The notes beneath the pieces were generated by a model. The model was not told the DNA's origin. It saw nothing but the letters and a program-made list of their open reading frames with translations, and made no database searches. DNA of 64,000 nucleotides from Gemmatimonadota bacterium. GTDB taxonomy: Bacteria > Gemmatimonadota > Gemmatimonadetes > Longimicrobiales > Gaopeijiaceae. Position 1 is the first letter of the stretch. Each line of letters begins with the position of its first letter. A program made the position numbers and the translations under genes. Of this stretch, positions 41,300 to 50,834 are shown in pieces. The DNA is taken from contig JAJDUP010000033.1 of the NCBI GenBank assembly GCA_022826565.1, forward strand, positions 186,001 to 250,000, read 5' to 3'.

Positions 41300-42001
41300 T
41301 TGCACGAGGAAGCCTTCGACTTCGACGGCGCCTACGGGGAGGGTTACGAAGCCCTCGCCCGGCGCGTGATCCCCGGTTACGCCACGCTGTTCCCCATGAT
41401 CGGCGCGCTCATCGACCCCGACCTGCCGCCGCGGGCCCGCGTGCTCGTCGTCGGGTGCGGCACCGGGATCGAACTCGTCACCTTCAAGCGAATCCGTCCC
41501 GATCTTCGGTTGCACGGCGTCGATCCCGCCGACCAGATGCTGGAGCTGGCCACGCGCAGGGTGGCCGACGCGGGCCTCTCGGACGGCATCAGCTGCCAGC
41601 ACGGATACACTTCCGACGTACCGCTCTCGCCGCGCTTCGACGCGGCCACCCTGATCAACGTCCTTCACTTCGTCCCCGACGACGGCGGCAAGGCCGAGCT
41701 CATGACCGACATCGCCGCGCGGCTCAAGCCCGGCGGCGTCTTCGTCTTCTTCGACCTCCACGGCAGTCCCGGCTCGGAGGAACACGAGCGCTACATGCCG
41801 GCCTGGCGGCGCTACTGGAGGATCCGGGGCATGACCGAGGCGGAAAGGTCCGAGTTCGCCGAGCGTATTCGACACGGGATTCACTTCGCCACCCCCGAGC
41901 GGGTCGTGGAGCTGGCCCGGGACGCCGGCTTCACCCGGCCGCGGCGGTTCTTCCAGAGCCTTTTGTACGGGGGCTGGACCTTTCGGCGGGCTGGCGCGTG
42001 A
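41300..42001 (+). CDS. Class I SAM-dependent methyltransferase
   Basis: 233 residues. SAM-binding motif I is VLVVGCGTGIEL (~48-59), followed by the acidic strand end HGVDPADQML and motif IV FDAATLINVLHFV. The C-terminal part has no clear substrate signature. The only in-frame start before the conserved N-terminus is TTG at 41300, with a weak ribosome site, so the exact start is uncertain. Monocistronic, diverging from the M20 amidase. Confidence 0.82.
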   Translation: MHEEAFDFDGAYGEGYEALARRVIPGYATLFPMIGALIDPDLPPRARVLVVGCGTGIELVTFKRIRPDLRLHGVDPADQMLELATRRVADAGLSDGISCQHGYTSDVPLSPRFDAATLINVLHFVPDDGGKAELMTDIAARLKPGGVFVFFDLHGSPGSEEHERYMPAWRRYWRIRGMTEAERSEFAERIRHGIHFATPERVVELARDAGFTRPRRFFQSLLYGGWTFRRAGA

Positions 42002-42052
42002 GTTATCGGTAGGCGAAATGTCCACACGACAGCCGAGGGGGTGCGGGGGTCG

Positions 42053-43867
42053 ATGAAGAGCTCCCAGGGCACGCTGATGACCGCGATGGCGCTCGCCCTT
42101 GCGGCCGCCTGCTCCGACCTCGCCCTCGAGCCCAGCCAGATCCCGCATTCGATTGCGATCTCCCCCGAGGACGCGCGCGTGAAGGTCGGGGATGCGGGGG
42201 AGTTCACCGTCACGGTCTTCGACGAGGACGGGCAGGTCATTCCGGGGCCGCCGTCGTGGGCGCCGGCCGACTGGGAAGTCGCCGATCCGTCGATGGTCGA
42301 GTTCAGCCCGGGCGGCGCCTTCACGGCGCTGGACAACGGCGAGGCGAGGATCGGCGCCCGCTCGGCGGGGCTGCTCGCGCGCACCACGCTACTGATCAGC
42401 CCGGGCAGCGTGCGGCTGACGGCGCCCGCCATGTACCTCAACCAGGTGGCCCAGCGCCTCGATGGCACCGTCCCGCTGATCGCCGGGCGCGACGCTCTCC
42501 TGCGCGTGTTCGTTACGGGCGACGAAGTCAGCTACTACGAACCCCGGGCCTACGCCGATTTCCTGCGCGATGGAGAGGTGATCCACACGGCCGCCATGGG
42601 TCCGCCCCACGTGATTCCCGACGCGGTGACCGAGAAGTGGCGCCTGCAGTCATTCAACGCCGAGATCCCCGGTGAGGTGATCCAGCCCGGGGTCGAGCTG
42701 TTCGTCGAAATGGATCCCGACGGGGTGGTGCCCCTGAAGTCCGGCAGCCAGGCCAGGATTCCCGCGGAGGGCGCGCTCGAGCTCAACGTGATCGAGCTGC
42801 CCGTTCACTTCCAGACGCTGGTGCCCGTGATCGGTGAGACCGATCCCCGCGAACAGATCCGCATCTGGGCGCAGGACCTGACCGCAGGGCATGAGTGGCT
42901 CCAGTTTGCCCGCAGCGTGCTCCCGATCGGAGACATGCACCTCACAGTGCACGATCCCTTTTACACCTCGGTCGACCTGGGCACCTTCGACGGCTGGTTG
43001 CAGCTCATCAGCGACATCAGGACCTTGCGGACCATTGAGAACGGCAGGGGCTACTACTATGGCGCCTTCCATCGTGCCAACCTCACCGGGATCGTCGGGC
43101 TGGGGTACATCGGCTGGCCGGTCAGCATAGGGCTGAGTCAGGACGAGACCTTCGCCCACGAAGTGGGGCACAACATGAGCCTCCGCCATGCCCCCTGTGG
43201 GAACGTGGCGGGACCGGACCCGAGATTCCCTTACAAGGACGGCAGCGCCGGGGTCTGGGGATACGATCCGGCGTCGGGCGGAATCATCGATCCCGATCAG
43301 TACAAGGACCTGATGGGGTATTGCGATCCGAGCTGGGTCAGCGACTACAGCTTCACGAAGGCGCTCGACTACCGGATCTGGACCGAGATCGGAAGGGGCG
43401 GAGTGGATCCGGCGGATGAGCGGCCGCCCGAGCAGACGCTCCTGCTGCGTGGAAGGGCGGTGAACGGGGAACTGATGCTCGAGCCCGCCTTCCTGGTCGA
43501 GACGCGGCCCGTCCTGCCGGAGGGGGACGGCCCGTACCGTCTGGAGGGGTTCGGTTCCGGCGGTCGGGTCGTCTTCTCGTTAGACTTCACGCCGACGCCG
43601 CTGGAGTTCGGCGGTGGGGACTTTCTCTTCGCCCTGCCCTATGACGCGGAGTCGGACGGTACGCTGGAGCGCGTGGTCGTGTCGGGACCCGAAGGCGAGT
43701 TTGCGTTGGGCCCGTCCAGCACCAGCCCGATGGCGATCATCATCAACCGCGACAACGGGCAGGTGCGCGCCATCCTGCGGGACTGGAACGGCGGCCTCGG
43801 TCTTGTGGATGGGAACACGGAGATCTTGGTCAGCGACGGGTTGCCGGACGAATGTCAGTGCGGGTGA
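42053..43867 (+). CDS. Secreted zinc metalloprotease-like lipoprotein with Ig-like N-terminus
   Basis: 604 residues from ATG 42053. Lipoprotein signal MTAMALALAAAC. Residues ~30-115 form an Ig-like beta domain (HSIAISPEDARVKVGDAGEFTVTVFDEDG). The zinc site HEVGHNMSLRH (HExxHxxxxxH, ~363) followed by DLMGYCDPSWVSDYS gives the metzincin site and Met-turn. C-terminal beta domain (YRLEGFGSGGRVVFSLDFTP). Likely degrades extracellular protein. Its 3' end overlaps the convergent PIN toxin gene by 38 bp. Confidence 0.83.
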   Translation: MKSSQGTLMTAMALALAAACSDLALEPSQIPHSIAISPEDARVKVGDAGEFTVTVFDEDGQVIPGPPSWAPADWEVADPSMVEFSPGGAFTALDNGEARIGARSAGLLARTTLLISPGSVRLTAPAMYLNQVAQRLDGTVPLIAGRDALLRVFVTGDEVSYYEPRAYADFLRDGEVIHTAAMGPPHVIPDAVTEKWRLQSFNAEIPGEVIQPGVELFVEMDPDGVVPLKSGSQARIPAEGALELNVIELPVHFQTLVPVIGETDPREQIRIWAQDLTAGHEWLQFARSVLPIGDMHLTVHDPFYTSVDLGTFDGWLQLISDIRTLRTIENGRGYYYGAFHRANLTGIVGLGYIGWPVSIGLSQDETFAHEVGHNMSLRHAPCGNVAGPDPRFPYKDGSAGVWGYDPASGGIIDPDQYKDLMGYCDPSWVSDYSFTKALDYRIWTEIGRGGVDPADERPPEQTLLLRGRAVNGELMLEPAFLVETRPVLPEGDGPYRLEGFGSGGRVVFSLDFTPTPLEFGGGDFLFALPYDAESDGTLERVVVSGPEGEFALGPSSTSPMAIIINRDNGQVRAILRDWNGGLGLVDGNTEILVSDGLPDECQCG

Positions 43868-44225
43868 AGTCGTCGCCCTTGTACAGCAGTGATTCACCTG
43901 ACACCCGGGCGAGCGCGTACGCAAAACAATCTCCGAAGTTCAGGCCCGCCGGATGCCTTCCCTTGCCGAAGCGGCGCCATGCGTGCCGGGCGGCCGTGAG
44001 CTGCTCGACCGTGACCGGAACCGGCTCGATTCCGGCATGTTCGAGAAACGCGTCGAGTTCGCTACCCGCTTCCGCTCCCCCTCGACTCTCGACCACGATC
44101 GATGCCTCCAACATGTTTGCGACAGACATGCGGCACGGCGACGCCGTCAGGATTGCGGCCTGATACCGCTCCGCATCGGGTTCCCGGTTCAGAATCGCCA
44201 ATATCGCCGAACTGTCGACAATCAC
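43830..44225 (-). CDS. vapC: PIN-domain toxin VapC
   Basis: 131 residues. MIVDSSAILAILNREPDAE carries the first PIN Asp, LEASIVVE the Glu, and LNFGDCFAYALARVSGESLLYKGDDFTRTD the last acidic residues. Predicted Mg-dependent RNase. Its ATG overlaps the antitoxin stop (ATGA at 44225-44222). Confidence 0.92.
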   Translation of the reverse strand: MIVDSSAILAILNREPDAERYQAAILTASPCRMSVANMLEASIVVESRGGAEAGSELDAFLEHAGIEPVPVTVEQLTAARHAWRRFGKGRHPAGLNFGDCFAYALARVSGESLLYKGDDFTRTDIRPATRR

Positions 44226-44479
44226 TTGGGTAGACCCTGTTCGTCGTAGAGCATGTCCCCGTGCTCCACGGCCGACGGTCCCGGTCCCATCAGCCTGGCG
44301 CAGCGTTCGGCGATGGCACGCAGTTCCCGGGCACGGGTCTCAGCGCTGCGTATTCTGTTTTCGCGTTCGAGGCGTTCCCGCAGCGCCACGGTGATCGCAC
44401 CGGTCTTTGTCTCGCCGGTCAGCCGAGACAGACGGTCGGCAAGGCGGCACGTCTCGGCATTCTTGATATTGAGGCTCAT
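44222..44479 (-). CDS. vapB: VapB-family antitoxin
   Basis: 85 residues: MSLNIKNAETCRLADRLSRLTGETKTGAITVALRERLE is the ribbon-helix-helix part of PSK/VapB antitoxins, and the tail binds VapC. First gene of the pair. A perfect inverted repeat 25-52 bp upstream is the likely operator. Confidence 0.92.
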   Translation of the reverse strand: MSLNIKNAETCRLADRLSRLTGETKTGAITVALRERLERENRIRSAETRARELRAIAERCARLMGPGPSAVEHGDMLYDEQGLPK

Positions 44480-44503
44480 GGCTTACCCTGGGCAGATGGT
44501 TGA

Positions 44504-44531
44504 TGGTAGACAGGCCGAGTCGCATCTACCA
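44504..44531. promoter_or_regulatory. Inverted repeat TGGTAGA-N14-TCTACCA upstream of vapB
   Basis: Perfect 7-bp arms 14 bp apart (44504-44510 and 44525-44531) lie just before vapB. Ribbon-helix-helix antitoxins bind such paired sites, so this is the probable autoregulatory operator. Confidence 0.5.
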
Positions 44532-44602
44532 TACCCACGGTCGGGACCGAATGCAATCAGCAATCCAATCCCAAAGTCGACCGTGCCCGCTCTCTTGCAA
44601 CG

Positions 44603-46984
44603 TCACCTCCCCGGCCCCGTGATCCTGTACTGGTCCGGTGGGATCTCACCCCGCAGGTGCTCGATGAAGTAGTCCCAGGTGCGGCGCACGACGTACGGCT
44701 CACTCGAGTAGCCGTGGTTGCGGTTGGGCAGCACGAACATGTCGAAGTCCTTGTTGTGGCGGATGAGTTCGTCGATCACGCGCACGGTCATGTTGGGGTG
44801 GACGTTGTCGTCGAGGGTGCCGTAGTGGAGCAGGAGCTTGCCCTTGAGGTTCGCGGCGATGTTCTGGTTTGCCTGGCTGTCGAAGCTGTCGGTGCCGTCG
44901 GCGTTCTCGACGAGCAGGCCCTGGTACTTCTCGCCCCAGGGGAAGTGATAGCCGCGGTTGTCGTGGTTGCCGGCACCCGAGACCGCCACCTTGAAGAAGT
45001 CGGGCCAGCGGAGAATGGCGTCGGTCGATGAGAAGCCGCCGCCCGAGTGGCCGAAGATGCCCACGCGGTCGAGGTCCATCTGGGGGTAGCGGCCCGCGAG
45101 TTCCTTGAGGGCGGAGATGTGATCGGGGATGCCGTTGTCGCCCATGTTGCCGTAGTAGGCGTCGTGGAAGGCCTTGGAGCGCAGCGGCGTGCCGAAGGCG
45201 TCGACGGCGAAGACGATGAAGCCGAGTTCCGCGAGCGCGCGCCCGTTGCCGCGGCCGGGGGCGGAGAAGTCGTAGCGGGTGACGGCGCCGATCTGCGGAC
45301 CCGGGTAGATGTAGTCGACGACGGGGTAGCTCTCGTCGGGGTCGAAGTCGGAGGGGAACCAGAGGAGGCCGTAGACGTTGGTGGTGCCGTCGCGCCCCTT
45401 GGCCTCGAAGGGGACGGGCGGGATCCAGCCTGCGTCCTCGAGCCGGGTGATGTCGGCGGTCTCGATGGTCTGGACGACGCGGCCGTCGCGCCCGCGGACG
45501 ACTGCGGTGGGGGCCATCTCGGGGGTCGAGAATTGGTCGACGAAGTATTGGCCGGACGGGGTGGGAGTGATCTGGTGGACGGCGTCCTCCGAGCTCAGGA
45601 GCTGCAGGCCGGATCCGTCCAGTCCGATACGGTAGAGGTGGAGGTGGTAGGGGTGCCGTCCCTCCTCCCGGCCTACTGCCGTGAAGTAGACGGTGCGCGA
45701 GGCCTCGTCCACTTGCAGGAGCTGCGCGACCAGCCAGGGGCCGGACGTGACCTGGTTCTTGAGGTTCCCGTCGCCGTCGTAGAGGTAGAGGTGCCCGAAT
45801 CCGTCCCGCTCCGACCACCAGAGGAACTCGGAGCCGTTGCCGAGCACCTGCCAGGCGGGCGGGAACGAGGTGAAGTTGTTGAGTTCGACATAGGTCGGCC
45901 CGGTCTCTTCGAGGAGCTCGGTCGCGCTGCCGGTGGCGGCGTCCACGCGGAAGAGCCTGTAGCTCTTGAAGTCGCGGCTGCGGTGGGTGTAGAAGACCTG
46001 GCTGCCGTCCGCGGTCCACTGCACGTCGGCGTAGCTGGTGTCGCCGCGGGCGAAGTTGCCCGGCTGGGGCTCGATGTCGGCGCGGACCGAGGTGCCGGCC
46101 TCGACGTCGAGGATCCACAGTTCTGACGTGGGGATGATGGAGTCGCCCGGGAGCGCGTAGGCCCACGAGTGCAGGATCGGGCGCCCGTCGGCTGCCTCGA
46201 GGAGGTGGAAGCGCTCGACCTCGCGCTCGTCGTAGCGGTGGGTGACGATGCGGCGCGAGTCCGGCGACCACTGCATGACCGGCGAGCGCTCGCGATTGGC
46301 GCGGCGGCTGGTGATCTCCTGGCAGCAGCCCTCCGGGATCGCACCGTAGCCGAAGTCGGTCTCACCGTCGCGGGTGAGCTGGGTCTCCGCGCCGCTGGCC
46401 GCGTCCCGCACCCACAGGTTCTCGTTGCGGGCGAAGGCGATCCAGCGGCCGTCGGGCGAGGGGCGGTCGGCGTCGGAGGGCGCGGTGGCGTTGGTCGGTC
46501 CGGCGCAGTTGTAGGCGCCGATGTCGCAGGTCCACTGGACGGAGTCGGCGACCTGGAAGCGGATGGCGCCCGTGCCGTTCACGAAGTCGAAGGTCTCGAA
46601 GGGGAGGTCGCGGCCCTCGTAGGCGGTGTCGGCGGCCATCGAGAGGGCGGCCGCGAGGCGGGCGTGGTCGAAGGCGGGGCGGCGGGTGGAGGCGGCCGGG
46701 TCGACGACGACGAATTCGTGGCCGGATCCGGTGCGGCTGCGGAACCAGAAACGGTCGCCGTCGAAGAACTCGGGCACGACCTGGTCGCCGGAGACCAGAT
46801 TGGCGGCATTCCAGGGGAGGAACTGCTCGGCGCGGGCGTAGTCGCTCTCGGCGACCTGCTGGGCGGCAGCTGCGCGGGTCACCGGGCCGGGCGGGAAAGC
46901 GGCGGGGGCCGGAAGGTGGGAGGCCGCGGCGAGCAGGGCCAGGGCGGCGGCGGTGCGTGCTGGCGAGCGAAGCAGTGTCGGCAT
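44603..46984 (-). CDS. Secreted S9-family (DPP IV-like) prolyl peptidase
   Basis: 793 residues from ATG 46984. Signal peptide (LLRSPARTAAALALLAAASHLPAPAA). An eight-bladed propeller domain (SPDGRWIAFARNENLWVRDAASG-type blades) is followed by the alpha/beta hydrolase with GHSGGG (Ser647), Asp in TLDDNVHPNMT and His in NRNHGYS. It removes N-terminal dipeptides with proline or alanine at position 2, or cuts small peptides. Divergent from the amidohydrolase and second S9 peptidase genes. Confidence 0.92.
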   Translation of the reverse strand: MPTLLRSPARTAAALALLAAASHLPAPAAFPPGPVTRAAAAQQVAESDYARAEQFLPWNAANLVSGDQVVPEFFDGDRFWFRSRTGSGHEFVVVDPAASTRRPAFDHARLAAALSMAADTAYEGRDLPFETFDFVNGTGAIRFQVADSVQWTCDIGAYNCAGPTNATAPSDADRPSPDGRWIAFARNENLWVRDAASGAETQLTRDGETDFGYGAIPEGCCQEITSRRANRERSPVMQWSPDSRRIVTHRYDEREVERFHLLEAADGRPILHSWAYALPGDSIIPTSELWILDVEAGTSVRADIEPQPGNFARGDTSYADVQWTADGSQVFYTHRSRDFKSYRLFRVDAATGSATELLEETGPTYVELNNFTSFPPAWQVLGNGSEFLWWSERDGFGHLYLYDGDGNLKNQVTSGPWLVAQLLQVDEASRTVYFTAVGREEGRHPYHLHLYRIGLDGSGLQLLSSEDAVHQITPTPSGQYFVDQFSTPEMAPTAVVRGRDGRVVQTIETADITRLEDAGWIPPVPFEAKGRDGTTNVYGLLWFPSDFDPDESYPVVDYIYPGPQIGAVTRYDFSAPGRGNGRALAELGFIVFAVDAFGTPLRSKAFHDAYYGNMGDNGIPDHISALKELAGRYPQMDLDRVGIFGHSGGGFSSTDAILRWPDFFKVAVSGAGNHDNRGYHFPWGEKYQGLLVENADGTDSFDSQANQNIAANLKGKLLLHYGTLDDNVHPNMTVRVIDELIRHNKDFDMFVLPNRNHGYSSEPYVVRRTWDYFIEHLRGEIPPDQYRITGPGR

Positions 46985-47150
46985 GGAGACCTCGGGATTG
47001 GCTGTGGCAGTGTGGCTGGCGGCGGTGCGTGGGGTGGAAGACCACTCGCGCCGCCCATATACTGGCCCTGTGCGGGGCCCGCAGCCAGACCCGTCCCGGC
47101 GCCGCTGCTGGCCCGCCGCCACGTACCCCTTGATCTGCGAGGCCTTGGTC

Positions 47151-48434
47151 ATGTCCCGATTCAGCAACGCTTCACTCGCTGCGGCGGGTTGCACAGCCAT
47201 TCTCACCGTGTCCGTCCTGCTCGGAGCGTGCACTCCCGGGGCCGATGCGCCCGGGTCCACGGCAGTCGCCTACGAGGGCGCGCGGGTGATCGTGGGCGAC
47301 GGAAGCGTGATCGAGGACGCGGTTTTCGTCGTGGACGGGGGCCAGATCGCCGCGGTCGGCGCGGCGGGCGATATCGAGGTTCCCGACGGCGCCGCTCGCA
47401 TGGACCTGTCCAGCAAGACGGTGATGCCCGCGGTCGTGAACGCGCACCTCCATCTGGTCCTGGAGCGGGACGCGCGGACCGAACAGCTGCAGCACATGGC
47501 GTACTACGGACAGTCCCTGGTGCTGAGCCTCGGGCTCGACGAAGGAGACGCGGCATTCGCGATGCGCGACGAGGTCGTGCCGGACGGTGCGCGGTCGCAG
47601 ATAGCGGGCCGCGGGATCACGTCGCCCGAGCCCGGCCGCAGCGAGGTGCCGCACTGGGTGACGACCGAGGAGGAGGCGCGCGCGGCGGTGCAGGAGCTGG
47701 CCACGCAGCAGGTCGACATCGTCAAGATCTGGGTGGACGACCGCGGCGGGCAGTACGAGCGGTTGTCGCCCGAGCTCTACGGCGCCGTCATCGACGAGGC
47801 GCACGCCAACGGGCTGCGCGTGGCGGCCCACGTCTTCCGCCTCGAGGACGCCAAGGGGCTGCTCCGGGCCGGCGTCGACGCCTTCGCCCACGGGATCCGC
47901 GACATGGACATCGACGACGAGCTGGTCGAACTGTGGCAGGAGCGGCCGGATGTCGTGCTGATCCCCAACCTGCCCGGCCCCGGCGTGGCCGAGGACTTCG
48001 GATGGCTCTCGGGAACCGTGTCCGCGGACCGGATCGCCGAGATGAACGCCGGCTCCACCGACCGGCCCGAGGCGCAGGAGTTCTTCGGCATCCAGGCGCG
48101 CAACATGGTCCGCCTGAGCGAAGAGGGCTTCACGATCTCATTCGGGACCGACGGCGGCTCGCCGTGGGCAGTGCACCAGGAGCTGGCCGACATGGTGCGC
48201 GCGGGAATGTCGCCCGGCGACGTGATCGTGGCGGCCACCGGGACTTCGGCGGAGTTCATGGGCGCCGACGACCTGGGCACGATCGAGGCGGGCAAGAGCG
48301 CCGACTTCATCGTGCTGGACGCGAACCCGCTCGACGACATCACCAACACGCGGGCGATCAGCGCGGTGTACCTGCGCGGAGCGGCCGTGGATCGCGAGGG
48401 ATTCGGGGCGCGGCTGCTGGCGGAGGGGCAGTAG
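47151..48434 (+). CDS. Secreted amidohydrolase lipoprotein
   Basis: 427 residues from ATG 47151. Lipobox VLLGAC near 26. Metal-dependent amidohydrolase features: NAHLHLVLE (HxH), VAAHVF (His), DAFAHGI (His) and SFGTDGG (Asp), plus the composite beta-domain residues AGKSADFIVLDANPLDD near the end. The lysine or carboxylated ligand (VDIVKIWVDD) suggests a binuclear subtype-I-like site. Such lipoproteins in this phylum are often peptidase-like (cyclic dipeptide or N-acyl amino acid hydrolases). It is 1 bp from the following S9 peptidase, likely one operon. Confidence 0.88.
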   Translation: MSRFSNASLAAAGCTAILTVSVLLGACTPGADAPGSTAVAYEGARVIVGDGSVIEDAVFVVDGGQIAAVGAAGDIEVPDGAARMDLSSKTVMPAVVNAHLHLVLERDARTEQLQHMAYYGQSLVLSLGLDEGDAAFAMRDEVVPDGARSQIAGRGITSPEPGRSEVPHWVTTEEEARAAVQELATQQVDIVKIWVDDRGGQYERLSPELYGAVIDEAHANGLRVAAHVFRLEDAKGLLRAGVDAFAHGIRDMDIDDELVELWQERPDVVLIPNLPGPGVAEDFGWLSGTVSADRIAEMNAGSTDRPEAQEFFGIQARNMVRLSEEGFTISFGTDGGSPWAVHQELADMVRAGMSPGDVIVAATGTSAEFMGADDLGTIEAGKSADFIVLDANPLDDITNTRAISAVYLRGAAVDREGFGARLLAEGQ

Positions 48435-48435
48435 G

Positions 48436-50811
48436 ATGGCCGGGTCCCCCTTCACTCGCGCCGGGGCCGATTCGTCTCCGCCGCGGGCGGCGATGCAAGC
48501 CGGGGCCGCCAGCGTCGCCCTGCTTTCACTCCTCCTCATCTGCGCAACCGCAACTGCCGACGCCCAGGAGTCGCTCGATCCGGAGCGGGATGCGATGTAC
48601 GCCCGCTACATGGCGCTCCCGACGCTGATCAAGGGGGGCACGATCTGTGCGGATGCGGGGGCGCTCGGCGGGGCGGCGTGCTCCCTCAACTGGATGGCGG
48701 ACGGGCAGAGTTTCTGGTTCGCCGAGGGACAGCCCGACCAGACCGTGATCTACCGGGCAGATCCGGCGGCCGGGACCACCGAGCCGCTCTTCGACACCGG
48801 GCGCGTGCGGGAAGCGCTCACGGCCGCACTGGGCCACGAGCCTCCGTACGGCGGGCTGCCGTTCGACAGCTTCACGTTCTCGGGCGAGGGCGAGCGGGTC
48901 GTGCGCTTTTCGGTTGACGAGCGCGGCTTCGAGTTGGACCTCGATAGCTACTCCGTGACCGCTCGGCCGGCGAGTGCGGTCGAGGCCGCCGAACGGGCGC
49001 GGCCCAGGGTCGTGCGCGAGGGCTTCACGAGCGGTGCGCCGGCGGTGATGGAGGTGCCGTCGCCGGACGGACGCTGGCTGCTCACCGAGAAGGACGACGG
49101 CCTGTGGCTGCGCGCCACCTTCGACGGACGGGAACAGGCGGTGTTGGAGGACGGTGAGGAGGACTTCGCCTGGAGCGTCGAGGGGGCGATGTGGGCACCG
49201 GACGGCGCGCGCGTCGCCGCGATGAGGGTCGACAACCGCGCGATGGAGCGGGTACCGATCGTGCACTGGCTGAAGCAGACCGAAGAGGTGGAGTGGGCGC
49301 CGTACGCGAAGGCCGGGAATCCGCTGCCGCGGCAGGAACTTCACATCGTGGACGTGCACGCGCGGCGGGCGGTTGCGGTCGATGTGGGCGAGGCGGAGCA
49401 GATTCTGAGCCCGGTCGGGTGGCTCCCCGACGGCTCGGAGTACCTGTTCCTGCGGATGCTGCGGACCTACCGGACGCTGCACCTGGTCGCGGCCGATCCG
49501 GCCACCGGCGAGACGCGCGTCGTTCTGGAGGAGACGCAGCCCACCTTCATCAAGGGGATCGGGACGACGCCGTCGTGGCGGGCGCTGGCGCGGCCTCTGA
49601 CCGACGGCGAGCGCTTCCTGTGGATCAGCGAGCGCGACGGCTGGGACCACATCTACCTGTACGGCATGGACGGCCGCCTGATCCGGCGGCTCACCGAGGG
49701 TGCGTGGCCGGTCACGGGGATCGTGCACGTCGACGAGGCGGCGGGGACCGTCTACTTCAACGGCCACCGCGAGGAGCGCCCCTACGACACCCACCTGTAC
49801 AGCGTGCCTCTCGATGGCGGCGAAATCGTCCGTCTCACCGAGGGGGACGGCCAGCACAGCACCGCGATCTCGCCCAACGGCGCCTACCTGGTGGCCACGC
49901 ATTCGAGCACGAGCCGGCCGCCCCGCACGGAGATGCGCACCACGTCCGGCGAGCTGGTGTACGTGGTGAGCGAAGCCGACGTGAGCGCGCTCGACGAACT
50001 GGGGTGGACGCCGCCCGAGGAGTTCGTGGTGAAGGCCGCCGACGGGGAGACCGACCTCCATGGGCTGATCTACAAGCCGCACGATTTCGATCCCGCGGTC
50101 AGCTACCCGGTGATCGACTACATCTACAACGGCCCGTTCATCAGCTGGGTGCCCAAGACCTTCACCGACGGGCGCGGGCTCAGCCAGGCCGCGCTGGCGC
50201 AGCTGGGGTTCGTGGTGTTCATGGTGGACGGACGCGGCACCACCGAGCGCGGCAAGGCCTTCCAGGACGTGGCGTACCGCAACTTCGGCCGCAATGAGAT
50301 CCCGGATCACCGCGCCGCCATGGAGAACGCGGCCGCAACGCGCCCCTGGATGGACCTGGACCGGGTCGGCATCCACGGCGGCTCGTGGGGCGGCTATATG
50401 ACCGTGCGGGCCATGCTGCTGGAGCCCGATTTCTACGATGTCGGCGTGGCCACCAATGGCGTCTACGACATCCACGACCAGAACGCCTGGGCGATCGAGC
50501 CCTACATGGACCGGCCGTGGGAGAACCCGGAGGGTTACGAGTACGGGTCGAGCCTGCGCCTGGCCGAGAATCTCAAGGGGCAACTGCTGCTGATCCACGG
50601 GACCAGCGATGTGAACGCCACCTTTTCAGCCACGATGAAGCTGGTCGAGGCGCTGATCCGGGCGGGCAAGCCGCACGACCTGATCGTGGTGCCCGAGCAG
50701 CCGCACTGGTTCACGGGGCAGAGCGCGGCGTTCACGGGGGCGGCGAGCCGGCGGTATTTCCAGGAGCACCTGCTGGGGCTGACGGGGAGGGAGAGGGAGG
50801 TGATCCCGTAG
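48436..50811 (+). CDS. Secreted S9-family (DPP IV-like) prolyl peptidase
   Basis: 791 residues; GGAGG precedes the ATG at 48436, and the previous stop is 1 bp away. The signal peptide spans ~20-43 (VALLSLLLICATATADA). Propeller blades, then catalytic HGGSWGGYM (Ser650), Asp in HGTSDVN and His in PEQPHWF. Predicted to release dipeptides from peptides outside the cytoplasm, together with the linked amidohydrolase and the divergent S9 enzyme. Confidence 0.92.
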   Translation: MAGSPFTRAGADSSPPRAAMQAGAASVALLSLLLICATATADAQESLDPERDAMYARYMALPTLIKGGTICADAGALGGAACSLNWMADGQSFWFAEGQPDQTVIYRADPAAGTTEPLFDTGRVREALTAALGHEPPYGGLPFDSFTFSGEGERVVRFSVDERGFELDLDSYSVTARPASAVEAAERARPRVVREGFTSGAPAVMEVPSPDGRWLLTEKDDGLWLRATFDGREQAVLEDGEEDFAWSVEGAMWAPDGARVAAMRVDNRAMERVPIVHWLKQTEEVEWAPYAKAGNPLPRQELHIVDVHARRAVAVDVGEAEQILSPVGWLPDGSEYLFLRMLRTYRTLHLVAADPATGETRVVLEETQPTFIKGIGTTPSWRALARPLTDGERFLWISERDGWDHIYLYGMDGRLIRRLTEGAWPVTGIVHVDEAAGTVYFNGHREERPYDTHLYSVPLDGGEIVRLTEGDGQHSTAISPNGAYLVATHSSTSRPPRTEMRTTSGELVYVVSEADVSALDELGWTPPEEFVVKAADGETDLHGLIYKPHDFDPAVSYPVIDYIYNGPFISWVPKTFTDGRGLSQAALAQLGFVVFMVDGRGTTERGKAFQDVAYRNFGRNEIPDHRAAMENAAATRPWMDLDRVGIHGGSWGGYMTVRAMLLEPDFYDVGVATNGVYDIHDQNAWAIEPYMDRPWENPEGYEYGSSLRLAENLKGQLLLIHGTSDVNATFSATMKLVEALIRAGKPHDLIVVPEQPHWFTGQSAAFTGAASRRYFQEHLLGLTGREREVIP

Positions 50812-50834
50812 GGTCGGCGGGGCGGCAGTGAGGC

